NCBI GenBank assembly: GCA_030674185.1
Contig: JAPXFY010000026.1
Span: 38,810,892-38,874,891 of the forward strand
Length of the DNA: 64,000 nt
DNA from: Monoplex corrugatus
Taxonomy: Eukaryota > Mollusca > Gastropoda > Littorinimorpha > Ranellidae
Reading direction: 5' to 3'
Below, in pieces: positions 1 to 10,501 of this stretch. Under the pieces are notes generated by a model. The model had not been told where the DNA came from. It worked only from the letters and a program-made list of their open reading frames with translations, and searched no databases. The position numbers and the translations under genes are program-made. Position 1 is the stretch's first letter; every line of letters starts with the position of its first letter.

Positions 1-1485
1 AAAAATCCTCAGCAAATGGTTCTTTCTACTGTATTGATTTCAAAACAAAAAAAAAAGGGTTCACACTATAAAACTTTGACACAAACTAGTTATGGATTCT
101 TGTAGTTTGTTTGTCTGTTTTCTTCATATATTGATGAAACAGTTTTTTTTATAAATATTGTTAATATCAATTTTCTCAGCATTATTAATAGTTAATATCA
201 ATTTTCTCAGCATATCTAATTTTGATGGTTGGATGTTCACCTGTGGTGTGAATTGTTTACTGTTACAGTATGTTGAGAGATGAAAAACACTGCGATCTGA
301 CGAGAAAAAAATGGGTCATTTATTTGTTGGATGTTCACCTTTGGTGTGATTAATACACAATTACGACTGAATGACAGAGAGAGCAAGTGAGAGCATTTCT
401 TCTGCCATGGTTTGGGATTACAATTTTCAGATCTCCTAAGAAAACAGATCTAATAAGTTGACCGTATCTTTTTTGCTAGTATGGTAATATATGTATATAT
501 ATATATATATATCTGTTTTAAAAGTTGTGTCTCAACCAGTAGTTCGTTGATATAATGTTCTCACATTTTAATCATTTTGATATTCTCAGAGTACTATAAC
601 CTGTATTTCCAACTCTAAATCTTTGTAGACTTGCTGTCTTTGATAATTGTGATCAAAATGTTTTTGTTGTTGTTTTTGATAACTGTGGTTGAATGTTTTC
701 TGTAACATTGTTGCATTTTTACTTGACACTATGCTTTTAAATCTTTGATATGTTTTTGTACATAATGTAAGAATTACGACAAGTATGTTTTACTCTCAGG
801 CATAACTGTGATGCACGTGTAAGAAAAAAATATACACACGTTTGTACTTTTTTCTGTTACTGTTTTTGTGATATGAATGCTCACTTTGTGGGAATATTTC
901 ATCCAAAGTATATGTAGATGATTACATTTTTTACAAATATTTGTTAATTGAAGAATTCTATTACATTCGATGTCTGAAATTTAAAAAGCAAAATATTTTG
1001 AAACATGTCATCACAAGAAAAACTTCATTTGAAAGTTGGGGGGGGGGGCTCAGGAACTATCATTTCACTGTCCCTCATGCAGTCAGAATCCATTCTTGGT
1101 TAATTTCTTCTGTTTAACACTATTTCAAAACACTTTACAGTTTGAGTGGAAACTCCATAGCAACTTTTTGGTGGGGGGGAAATGTCTTGTTAATGTGTGT
1201 GTCATACATGTTCCAGACATGTTTCACAGTAGTCTGTCATCAACCCCATTTGGTCAGACTTGAAATATTAAAAAGCAAAGAAAAAGAAATGAAAACTTGG
1301 GCTAAAAACATATCTAAATCTGTCATGATAGTTAAAGATTTGAACAGATGGTCCTCGCCAAAATCAAGTTGTTTTTTCAGTTAATTTTGGGGTCTATTTG
1401 TCTCAAGACCTTCTTCAGATTGAATCCTTCCATATAGCTAGTTCCATTTAGGCTGGCAACCTTTAACAGGTGTTAAAGTACAGTG
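1..1485. other. AT-rich stretch without recognised gene
   Basis: No open frame here resembles a protein I recognise. It holds T-rich runs, a short (TA)n near 492-512 and a G-run near 1038-1048. It could be an intron, an intergenic region or the 3' UTR of a gene starting left of the window; the sequence does not decide. Confidence 0.5.
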
Positions 1486-1679
1486 TTAACCCTTTGACCT
1501 CCCGCACCCCGTCTACCAACTGCAAAAACTTAACTCTTTGACTCCCTCGCCCTATCCACCAGTTTCCTGCAGGAAGCTGGTGGCTAGGGTAAGGGAGTCA
1601 AAGGATTAAGTTTTTGCTTTGCTAGCATGGTTGGCAACGCAGGATGCTGGTGGACTGGGTGCGAGAGTCAAAGGGTTAA
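1486..1679. mobile_element. TTAA-bounded foldback element, copy 1 (full length)
   Basis: This 194-bp element begins TTAACCCTTTGACCTCCCGC and ends with the inverse, ...GTCAAAGGGTTAA. Inside, a second inverted pair meets at a near-perfect dyad around TTCCTGCAGGAAGC. The order is outer arm, inner arm, inner arm inverted, outer arm inverted, so the strand can fold on itself along most of its length. TTAA at both ends matches the target preference of piggyBac-type transposons, which makes a non-autonomous piggyBac-like MITE the most likely identity. At least eleven further copies occur in this window. Confidence 0.8.
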
Positions 1680-1759
1680 ATCAGTTTGTAAACAGCATCA
1701 AGTATGATTCCCATCTCTCTGGAAGCTGGTAGTAGTTGGTTCTTCAGCTGAGTATCTCT

Positions 1760-1846
1760 GTGACACTTGATTCTGGTAAATACCCTCTTTCCATCATAAA
1801 CATGGTAAAATCAGGTGCCAGTTCGCATTCGCAAGCCACAGACATA
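1760..1846. repeat. Left bracket repeat of the minisatellite
   Basis: This stretch (gtgacacttgattctgg ... cgcaagccacagacat) is similar along its length to 3332-3416 on the far side of the 33-bp array. The array therefore lies between two imperfect direct repeats of about 85 bp. Confidence 0.75.
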
Positions 1847-3310
1847 TTTCACCTTAAGTCTGTCTCAAGTCACAGACATATTTCACCTTAAATCTGTCTA
1901 AAGTCACAGACATATTTCACCTTAGTCTGTCTAAAGTCACAGACATATTTCACCTTAGTCTGTCTAAAGTCACAGACATATTTCACCTTTGTCTGTCTAA
2001 AGCCACAGACATATTTCACCTTAGTCTGTCTAAAGCCACAGACATATTTCACCTTAGTCTGTCTAAAGCCACAGACATATTTCACCTTAGTCTGTCTAAA
2101 GTCACAGACATATTTCACCTTAGTCTGTCTAAAGTCACATACATATTTCACCTTAGTCTGTCTCAAGCCACAGACATATATCACCTTAGTCTGTCTAAAG
2201 CCACAGACATATTTCAGCTTAGTCTGTCTAAAGCCACAGACATATTTCAGCTTAGTCTGTCTCAAGTCACAGACATATTTCACCTTAGTCTGTCTCAAGT
2301 CACAGACATATTTCACCTTAGTCTGTCTCAAGTCACAGACATATTTCACCTTAGTCTGTCTCAAGTCACAGACATATTTCAGCTTAGTCTGTCTAAAGCC
2401 ACAGACATATTTCAGCTTAGTCTGTCTCAAGTCACAGACATATTTCAGCTTAGTCTGTCTCAAGTCACAGACATATTTCAGCTTAGTCTGTCTAAAGCCA
2501 CAGACATATTTCACCTTCGTCTGTATCAAGTCACAGACATATTTCAGCTTAGTCTGTCTAAAGTCACAGACATATTTCACCTTAGTCTGTCTCAAGTCAC
2601 AGACATATTTCACCTTCGTCTGTATCGTCACAGACATATTTCAGCTTAGTCTGTCTAAAGTCACAGACATATTTCACCTTATTCTGTGTTAAGTCACAGA
2701 CTGTTATCATCTTAGTCTGTCTCAAGTCACAGACATATTTCACTTAGTCTGTCTAAAGTCACAGACATATTTCACCTTAGTCTGTCTAAAGCCACAGACA
2801 TATTTCACCTTTGTCTGTCTAAAGCCACAGACATATTTCACCTTAGTCTGTCTAAGTCACAGACATTTCACCTTATTCTGTCTCAAGTCACAGACATATT
2901 CAGCTTAGTCTATCTCAAGTCACAGACATATTTCAGCTTAGTCTGACTCAAGCCACAAGACATATTTCAGCTTAGTCTGTCTCAAGTCACAGACATATTT
3001 CAGCTTAGTCTGTCTCAAGTCACAGACATATTTCACCTTAGTCTGTCTAAGCCACAGACATATTTCACCTTAGTCTGTCTCAAGTCACAGACATATTTCA
3101 CCTTAGTCTGTCTCAATCACAAACATATTTCAGCTTAGTCTGTCTCAAGTCACAAACATATTTCAGCTTAGTCTGTCTCAAGTCACAGACATATTTCACC
3201 TTAGTCTGTCTCAAATCACAAACATATTTCAGCTTAGTCTGTCTAAAGTCACAGACATATTTCACCTTAGTCTGTCTCAATCACAGACATATTTCACCTT
3301 TGTCTGTCTT
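1832..3310. repeat. 33-bp minisatellite, about 45 units
   Basis: A tandem array with a 33-bp period. Each unit contains CACAGACATATTTCACC followed by TTAGTCTGTCTAAAGT, with variants such as CAGCTT for CACCTT and TCAAG for TAAAG. Because 33 is divisible by three, the minus strand stays open over 1888-2637 and reads as a repeated FRQTKVKYVCD. I regard that as an artefact of the period and not a gene. Each unit carries the inverted pair ACAGAC/GTCTGT, 13 nt apart in one register and 8 nt in the other. Several units have 1-2 bp deletions, mainly in the right third, which break the open frame. Confidence 0.95.
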
Positions 3311-3331
3311 GCCCCATGTCCGATCCTATGC

Positions 3332-3455
3332 TGTGAAACTTGTTTCTGGGAGTACCCTCTGTTCATTATAAACAAGGCCAAGTCAGCTGCCAGTCCACAT
3401 TCGCAAGTCACAGACGTGTTTGACCCGTCTCGTGTCTTGTCCCATGCCAGAACCT
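3332..3455. repeat. Right bracket repeat of the minisatellite
   Basis: This region matches 1760-1846 and continues past it. A stretch like CTTGCCCCATGTCCGATCC at 3310 recurs as CTTGTCCCATGCCAGAACC near 3436. It looks like the remains of a longer unit of about 124 bp from which the short 33-bp unit may have been amplified. Confidence 0.6.
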
Positions 3456-3709
3456 ATGTTCTTTTGAACAAGTATTTTTCTTTTTATGTTGAACCGTTAT
3501 TAAATTAAAAGATCTGCCATGTTGTCATTATCTTCTGTGATCAACTTGACCTGCCATGTTGTCCATTTACAACCATCATTTTAATGTATTGTTAGTGATG
3601 TATCCAAGATTGTACGGTGACCTGTCACAATGGCAACTATGCCCCTTCCTAGTGCGTAGATAATATGTGAAATAAATATTTTCTATAGAATGAGCATTGT
3701 TATTGTCTG

Positions 3710-3710
<1 letters not shown>

Positions 3711-3773
<63 letters not shown>
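3711..3773. repeat. (TG)n microsatellite
   Basis: About 31 TG dinucleotides without interruption. The open frames across it, HTHTHT or VCVCVC, are artefacts. Confidence 0.95.
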
Positions 3774-3774
<1 letters not shown>

Positions 3775-4152
3775 GTGAGAGAGAAGGAGAGAGAGATGTC
3801 AATGCCAGTATGTCTTTCTTTAACATTAGTTCTGATCTTCACCAGTTTTTTAAGGCCATAATTGACATTACTATTATTTTAAGAATATCAAGTGATTTCC
3901 ATCCTCTTCTTATTCCAACAGGATGCAACATGCACGCAAACAAAATCATGTCTGTGACCACTTCTATGCAATTTTTCAATATTTATGACCTGACCTGATG
4001 AATTTATCTTGAACAAGCACACAAAATAAATGTGATAAAAGGGTAGTGTACTCACCAAATCATATAGAAAAAACATGCTGAATTAGCATCATATCCTTTT
4101 CTGGTGTCCTTATAACTTGGAAAGTACATTAGCCTCTTTTTTCTCCATACTA

Positions 4153-4918
4153 TTAACTCTTTGAAGACGTAATATAATTGCCTTGCACAACCACTGAGGA
4201 CGCGATCAATGGGACCTGCCACACGATTTTGGGGGGGTTTTCAAAAAATTCTCAAAAATACAGATTTTACAGCACAAGAACATATTTTATATCAAAATTA
4301 AATTCAATTTACGCTCTTTGAGCTGAAGCTACATACAAGGACAATACATCTATTCTACTTATCTTCCTAGAAGGTGAAATGGGGTAGGGTTTTGGCTCTG
4401 GGAAAGAAGTTTTTGATTGACAGTAATCCAACACATAAAGTCAGTAAAACACCCATTCTTGACCAGGTAATCCAGAAATCCAGGTAATCACATGTCCTTG
4501 GTATGACCAGAAGATATAAAAGAACAAACACAGCTTTGTTTTCACACAGGTGAAGCAGCAAAGTAATTATGACGATCCTTTGAAGAAGAAGAAGAAGAAG
4601 GCCTAAATGTCGCCATTTTGGTGCAAGGACGGTCACTCCGGTTGGTTTGGATAAAGGCCAAAACTGTAACTAATCGGGATAAAATCGATGCAAGGGAAGT
4701 AACAAACACTTCAGAAGATACCAAAGAGTGTTCCTATATGTGTAGTTAGTTCCCCTAGACCAGCGACCGGTTTGCATCTATTTTTAAAAACCGCAGCCGA
4801 ATATCCGCTATCACGTCTCTAATGGTTTGGCCAGCTGCAACGGAATGTCCGCTGTCACGTCTCTAATGGTATGGCCAGCTGCAGCGGAATATCCGCTGTT
4901 ACGTCCCCGAAGTGTTAA
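4153..4918. mobile_element. piggyBac-like MITE, about 766 bp
   Basis: Bounded by TTAA on both sides. The left end reads TTAACTCTTTGAAGACGTAA and the right end, read inward on the minus strand, TTAACACTTCGGGGACGTAA; 16 of 20 positions agree. Near the right end there is a 44-bp tandem repeat, about 2.6 units (4790-4905), with a core like CGGAATRTCCGCTGTCACGT. No transposase reading frame is seen inside, so it is non-autonomous. Assignment to piggyBac rests on TTAA and end structure only. Confidence 0.6.
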
Positions 4919-4977
4919 AAGAATAAAAGCAATCAAAATGTCAGCATAAGATTCTATCTTGGTATCATACTTTTGCT

Positions 4978-5310
4978 TTAACCCTTTCACCGCCGATGGC
5001 GCCTTTTGGCGACAGTACGGCAGACCGCCGATGTCGCCAAAATGTGACAATAGGGTCCGTTACTCTCTCACTTGCTGCTCTGAATTGTACTCTTAAATCA
5101 GTCCGTCGCATAAACATACTTTATTGTTGCATAATCCCAAACTCTAATCATTCTTCTTTCTTTTGAAAAAAAAACAGAAAGCAATTTGGTTGAGAAATAA
5201 GAAAGTTACAGTCATTTGAAATCGGTAGGTGCATTTTTCTTGTTTTTTCTGAAAAACGGCTGGCGCTGCAGACATTAACATTCTAGAATCACTGGCGGTG
5301 AAGGGGATAA
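4978..5310. mobile_element. Second TTAA element, about 333 bp
   Basis: The left end is TTAACCCTTTCACCGCC and the right end, read on the minus strand, TTATCCCCTTCACCGCC; 15 of 17 positions agree, and the right TTAA has decayed to ATAA. It lies only 60 bp from the element ending at 4918 but has different ends. No coding capacity is seen. It is likely another piggyBac-type MITE. Confidence 0.6.
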
Positions 5311-6800
5311 CTGACCCTCTGATATCTTAGCAAGGTTATATATCTGATCCTCTTTTTAGATTTCTGAGATTATATATTTGTGGTGTTGCCTGCAGCTTGT
5401 TTCATGTAACAAATGTACTTGATGTAACAATGCATGCACACACCCACATCCACACAAACACACACACTCTCTCTCTCTTTCTTTCAAAGAGGAAGTTTGG
5501 AAAACAAAAAAAAAACAACAAAAAACAAGAAATTTTCAGTTGGCAATGTTTAATAATTTAACAGCATACCACATACAATAACACATTTTGTGAATAAATG
5601 TAATGGCAAATAATCTGAAGACACAGATGATTTGAGAATGAAATGCAGGCATTACTTATACAAACTTTACACACTCGCTGTTGAATGAGTGATTTCTTTT
5701 TTAAGTCACAGAAATGTTATGAGACGCTGGCATTTGGAAGATCAACATTTACACAACATACCTGTAGAATTTGAAGTTCAATGAATGTTACACAAAACCG
5801 CATTGAAACTTCAAACTTCAGTGATTGCCAACAATTTGACTTTGACATGTCGTCTGCTCTGCATGTGATAGAACATAACCAATCAATCATAAGATGTACA
5901 AAGGCAGAGACTAGTTCCTCCTCTGTATAATAATTATTCTGTAGTCACTGAAAACGCACTCGCACACACACACACCAAGCAACATCCATCCCCTTCTCTC
6001 CAACACATAAACATCACCCCCATTGTTTCAATTAACTTCACTGTTTTCAAATTATTTGTTCATCTACCTATCTATCTATCTATCTATCTGTGCAGATAGA
6101 TATGGATATATAGATTTATTCATCTATCTATCAATCTGTCTATCTAAATACATAAGTATATATATATATATATTTATATATATGTATATACACACACATA
6201 TATATAGAAATATATATACATACATACATATATATGTATATACACACACATACACACACGCACATATATACATATACACATACATATACATATATATACA
6301 TATTCTTTTGTGTTTTCATATATCCCTTTTGGTGACTATGAACGTAAAAGTATAATGTTCTTAATCAAAACTATGAAAGTACCAATTTTCACTACACTAA
6401 ACTCATAATGCCTTTTGGAGACATGTTTGTGACTGACAACACACACACACACACACACATACACACACAGAGGTCCACACAGCATGCACACACATAATTA
6501 CCAACATGTCTACCTGAATCATTTTTCTCTGCCTAAAGTAAAATGAGAACAAAAATAAACAAATCATAAATTTTTAAAAATTGGCAATGAAAGAGCGTGT
6601 TCTCAGTCAAATCAAGTAATTGTGCCAGGTCTGTGTACTCTCATGACACATCTCAAAGTTCAGGTTACTCACACATCTACAGGTACACCCAAAAAGACAA
6701 TACCCCCCCCCCCCCCCCACACATAATATCAATTTCATCATGTACACAAACACTTATGTATGATTCTACTAGAGACCCTGCAAACAAAGCAAGCTGAAAA
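5311..6800. other. Non-coding stretch downstream of Sec22b
   Basis: No gene recognised. It may include part of a long Sec22b 3' UTR, which would run leftward from 10347, but no polyadenylation site could be chosen with confidence. Confidence 0.35.
6061..6302. repeat. Mixed (TATC)n, (TA)n and (CA)n microsatellite
   Basis: TATC tetranucleotides around 6061-6092 give way to alternating TA, CA and GTATA runs from about 6150. The isoleucine- and tyrosine-rich open frame across it is an artefact. Confidence 0.9.
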
Positions 6801-7076
6801 TGTTTAGGTAAATGGTCAGGATGTCCGACTTCCTATCGACCCTGCTTCGGTAGCACCTAATAGGTAAAAGGTACAGATTTTTCCAATCAATGACGTCAAC
6901 ATATATGTAGACCTTTAGTGTATGAATCCCTACTTATGTGTACACACACTGAACATCAAATATGCACATAAAATTTTCATATCCTAAAAACTGTGTCAAT
7001 GTTCAGTGCTTACGGTAACTCCAACCCATCCAGCATGTATTCCTTCCTTCTGCTCCCCTCCCCCAGACAACTGCCT
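6801..7076 (+). mobile_element. tRNA-derived SINE, copy 1
   Basis: The segment starting near GTCAGGATGTCCGACTTCC, running through AGGTAAAAGGTACAGATTT and GTAGACCTTTAGTG, and ending near CAACTGCCTACAT has the layout of tRNA-headed repeats I recall from gastropod genomes. A related but diverged copy lies at 21450-21640. The head has lost a clean B box, so this is an old copy. The identification is from memory of the family. Confidence 0.5.
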
Positions 7077-7083
7077 ACATAGA

Positions 7084-7229
7084 TTAACCCTTTCACTCCT
7101 GCACCCTATCCACCAACTGCAAAAACTTGTGGATAGGGTAAGGGAGTCAAAAGGGGTCAAGTTTTTGCTTTGCTAGCATGCTGACAATGCAGGATGCTGG
7201 TGGACAGGGTGCAAGAGTCAATGGATTAA
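7084..7229. mobile_element. TTAA foldback element, copy 2 (internally deleted)
   Basis: TTAACCCTTTCACTCCTGC at the left and GTCAATGGATTAA at the right, with one inner arm missing, giving 146 bp instead of about 190. Confidence 0.75.
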
Positions 7230-7747
7230 AAAAACGGCCATGTATCTATTAATGTCCACATGCATGTGTATACAAGGGCACATCTGAGTTGCAGTCTGCT
7301 GACAAAAACAACACAGCAGCAGATGATCGCGATAATCACCAGAAATTAATGCCTGGATCAACTTTCTAGTTCTTGAATGATAACCTGGGAACAACTGAAC
7401 AAAATCAATCAATCACTGGTTGATGATGTCATTCCACAATGAAGCACACACACTCTGTTTTCATAACAAAAGAAAAATGTTAATTTCTGGTAAACAAGAA
7501 CACATCTGTGTATCTCAGAAACTACCCTCTTTTAATGGTTAATGTATGACATCATGTAACAGTAAAACAAGGAAAACAACTAACAGACATCTGTTTTGAC
7601 CCAGAAACGTTTTATTCCTGGAAATCCACAAACATCAAGTGATGCGTATTTGGAAATATTTAAATAACCTATCCTCCTTTAACAGGAAATGTATTACATA
7701 GCATTAAAACAAGAATGGTCGCTAACAAGTACCAGGGCTGTTTAATG

Positions 7748-7748
<1 letters not shown>

Positions 7749-7780
<32 letters not shown>
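7749..7780. repeat. (ATC)n microsatellite
   Basis: Ten consecutive ATC trinucleotides. Confidence 0.9.
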
Positions 7781-7844
7781 AACAACAAGAATAGTGTGTG
7801 GTGACCAACAATGGTTGAAATGCAGTGTTTAAAGCCTTGAATTT

Positions 7845-7845
<1 letters not shown>

Positions 7846-7921
<76 letters not shown>

Positions 7922-7955
7922 GTGTGTGTGCGCGCGCGTGTGCGCGCGCGCGCAA
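7846..7955. repeat. (TG)n array followed by CG/TG-rich alternating run
   Basis: About 36 TG repeats to 7919, then a GTGCGCGCGCG-type stretch to about 7955. Alternating purine-pyrimidine sequence of this kind can adopt Z-DNA. Confidence 0.95.
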
Positions 7956-8271
7956 GAGCGCGCTTGTGCATGCATACAAACGTGAGTGTACATGCATGAG
8001 TGTGTGTGTGCTCAACAAAAGTTATTTCAGTATTTGAAAACTTGTGCCCATCTTGATTGATCTATTAAATAAACATAAATTTTGTGTTTACTCATTCCTG
8101 GTTCTGGTAACTACAGCAGTTGTTTCAGTTCAGATTACTCTTGTGAGGGCTTTGGGTTCTTTTTCTCATACTCGACAAGTTTTAATATCTGAATAACCAA
8201 AACTGCAAACGATAATCAGACTCTTGTTGTGAAATACATCCACTGGGTGAATCTAGTCCAACCTTTTTTGC

Positions 8272-8360
8272 ATGCACACACACACACACACCACACACAC
8301 ACACACGCTCATGTACACACATGCTCATGTACACATATGTGCACACACACACACACACAC
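8272..8360. repeat. (CA)n-rich imperfect microsatellite
   Basis: Interrupted CA runs with GCTCATGTACACA inserts repeated twice. Confidence 0.8.
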
Positions 8361-8911
8361 AGAGAACTGGAAAGTATACTGCTAGTCCATTAAAAGACAG
8401 ATCTCTAACTTTTTCAGTACATGTAACACTAACAGCTACAAGTCACATATGGTAACCAAACTCAGAATAGATTCCACAATATTTTCACAGATATGAACAA
8501 AGATTAAACTATTACATATACAGATTTTCAGTCATAAAACTGTCTCAATAAAAATGCAGGCAATATGAAAAGATCACATACCATAACAAATTCAAAAGAA
8601 TACCTTGTTGTTTAAAAAACAAACCAGAAGCCTTTACAACGGTGAATACTGTATTGTGTGCAACAAGCAACACTGATCACACATTTTGTTTGTTTGTGAA
8701 CCCTGTTTGTGAAACCAAAAAATTCCACAGGAATAAACTGTAAAGTGTGTAGGCCTACAACATAGGCCTACATATTCTCTGCTTGCTGACACAGAGGAAA
8801 CTGATCCAGACCTCTGAGACAAAAGCCTGAAGAAACATTTCCTTTCTTGAAACATAGGACCAATGGTATGGTCTACATTTCCTGCCTTGAACATAAGACT
8901 AACTGTAAAGA

Positions 8912-9102
8912 TTAACCCTTTGACTCCTGCACCCTATCTGCCAACAGCAAATAGTTAACCCTTAATTCCCTCACCCTTTCCACCAGCTTCTTGTAGGAAA
9001 TGGTGGAAAGAGTGAGGAAACCAAAGGGTTATGTCTTTACTTTGCTAGCATGGTTGGCAATGCAGGATGCTGATGGACAGGGTGTGGGAGTCAAAGGGTT
9101 AA
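8912..9102. mobile_element. TTAA foldback element, copy 3
   Basis: TTAACCCTTTGACTCCTGC at the left and GGAGTCAAAGGGTTAA at the right. All four arms are present; the centre has mutated to TTCTTGTAGGAAA. Confidence 0.8.
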
Positions 9103-9832
9103 AACATTCACGTTGTCCTATAACTGTGACATTTTAATGGAATGATATATGACCTCAAATTGTCTGTGGGTCACATTATGAGGGAGGGGACAGGTGGCTA
9201 CTCACACTAAGTTTACCTGAGTGAGATTTATACCCATGCAGTTTCAATTGTAGTTTCTCAAGCAGGTATCTCTGTGCTAAGAATAAATTCCATGTGCACT
9301 AATGCCACAGAATGCCATCAGACTGAAACTAAAGGCAGGATCTTCCTTAACCGTACCAACTAGACCTCAAAATCAATGTGCAGAGAAAAATTAGACCACT
9401 ATTGAGCCCATACAACTGGTGATGACAGTTCAGAGATCAAAGCTTAGTGGTCTGGCCATCTCACTCACCATGCCAACCAACCCCCCCCCCTCCCCCAAAT
9501 AACCTACTGCCAAAAAAAATCCAAAAACACACACACACATATGCAAACACACACTTTTAAACACATTCCTGGGATCCATAGAAGATGACCCTTAGCAGGG
9601 CCAATGAAAGTAATACCAGGAGGCAAAAGCTAAAGGGCAGGCTTCAGCATGCTTTTTATTTGCTTACTGCTGCTCTGACTAGTCTGACCTTTCTATTTCC
9701 AACACAATCTCACTGATCAAGGGACTAAACAAGGTTGGTATTTAACTTCTTTGTTTATTCATGCACTGGCAGGTTGAGTGAAAATATCATCCCGATTTCC
9801 ATTTCACCCTTCAAAACAGAAAGCATTTATCG

Positions 9833-9837
<5 letters not shown>

Positions 9838-9898
<61 letters not shown>
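9838..9898. repeat. (CA)n microsatellite
   Basis: About 30 CA dinucleotides, probably in the 3' flank or 3' UTR of Sec22b. Confidence 0.95.
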
Positions 9899-9900
<2 letters not shown>

Positions 9901-10346
9901 AAAGGATATTTACAGTACTTGTGAAACTTCTAAACCCTGGAACAATCTGTTTCATTTCTGTAGAACAGTAAACGGTGGACATTTATAGTACTGTGAACAC
10001 TTCAAAACCCTGGAACAATAACAAACTCATGAGCCCTACACAATGTGTACAATGACCAGGCATCCACAGTGCACGACTCTCTTAGATGACCTTTACTTTC
10101 TCTCTCTCTCCTCTTCAAATCATGAGTAATTCTAGGTATTGCTGTATACATACTGAAAACAGGCTCTAACAAGCATTCACCATGACCAAGCATACTTTTA
10201 CAAGTGAAGTACAATTAAATCAAGTGTTTCTTCACAACTTCACAAAACTTTGCAGAACAATTCAATGACTTGCTCAAGCCTTCCTTCATGAAATGAACTA
10301 AAAATGTAAAATGTATGAGCCATTGGTAAAGTCAGAACATCCAGTT

Positions 10347-10501
10347 TCACAAAACCCAGTAACGGATGAAGAGGAGAAGTACGACGACGACGATGACAAC
10401 CACCCCAATTTTAGCATACGATGACCGAAGATTTAAATACTTTGCATCTTTTTTGTACTTCTGTGAGAGGGTGGACAGGTTACTGGCTTTGGTGTCTAGC
10501 A
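10347..10501 (-). CDS. Sec22b: Sec22b exon 5 (C-terminal)
   Basis: Encodes residues 167-217: the end of the SNARE helix ([20 protein letters not shown]) and the membrane anchor. The acceptor is GTTGCAG just before 10501, and the stop codon is the complement of tca at 10347-10349. Confidence 0.95.

Noticed and set aside
1832..3310. CRISPR-like array
   Set aside because: Units are directly adjacent with no unique spacers, and the sequence is eukaryotic. It is a minisatellite.
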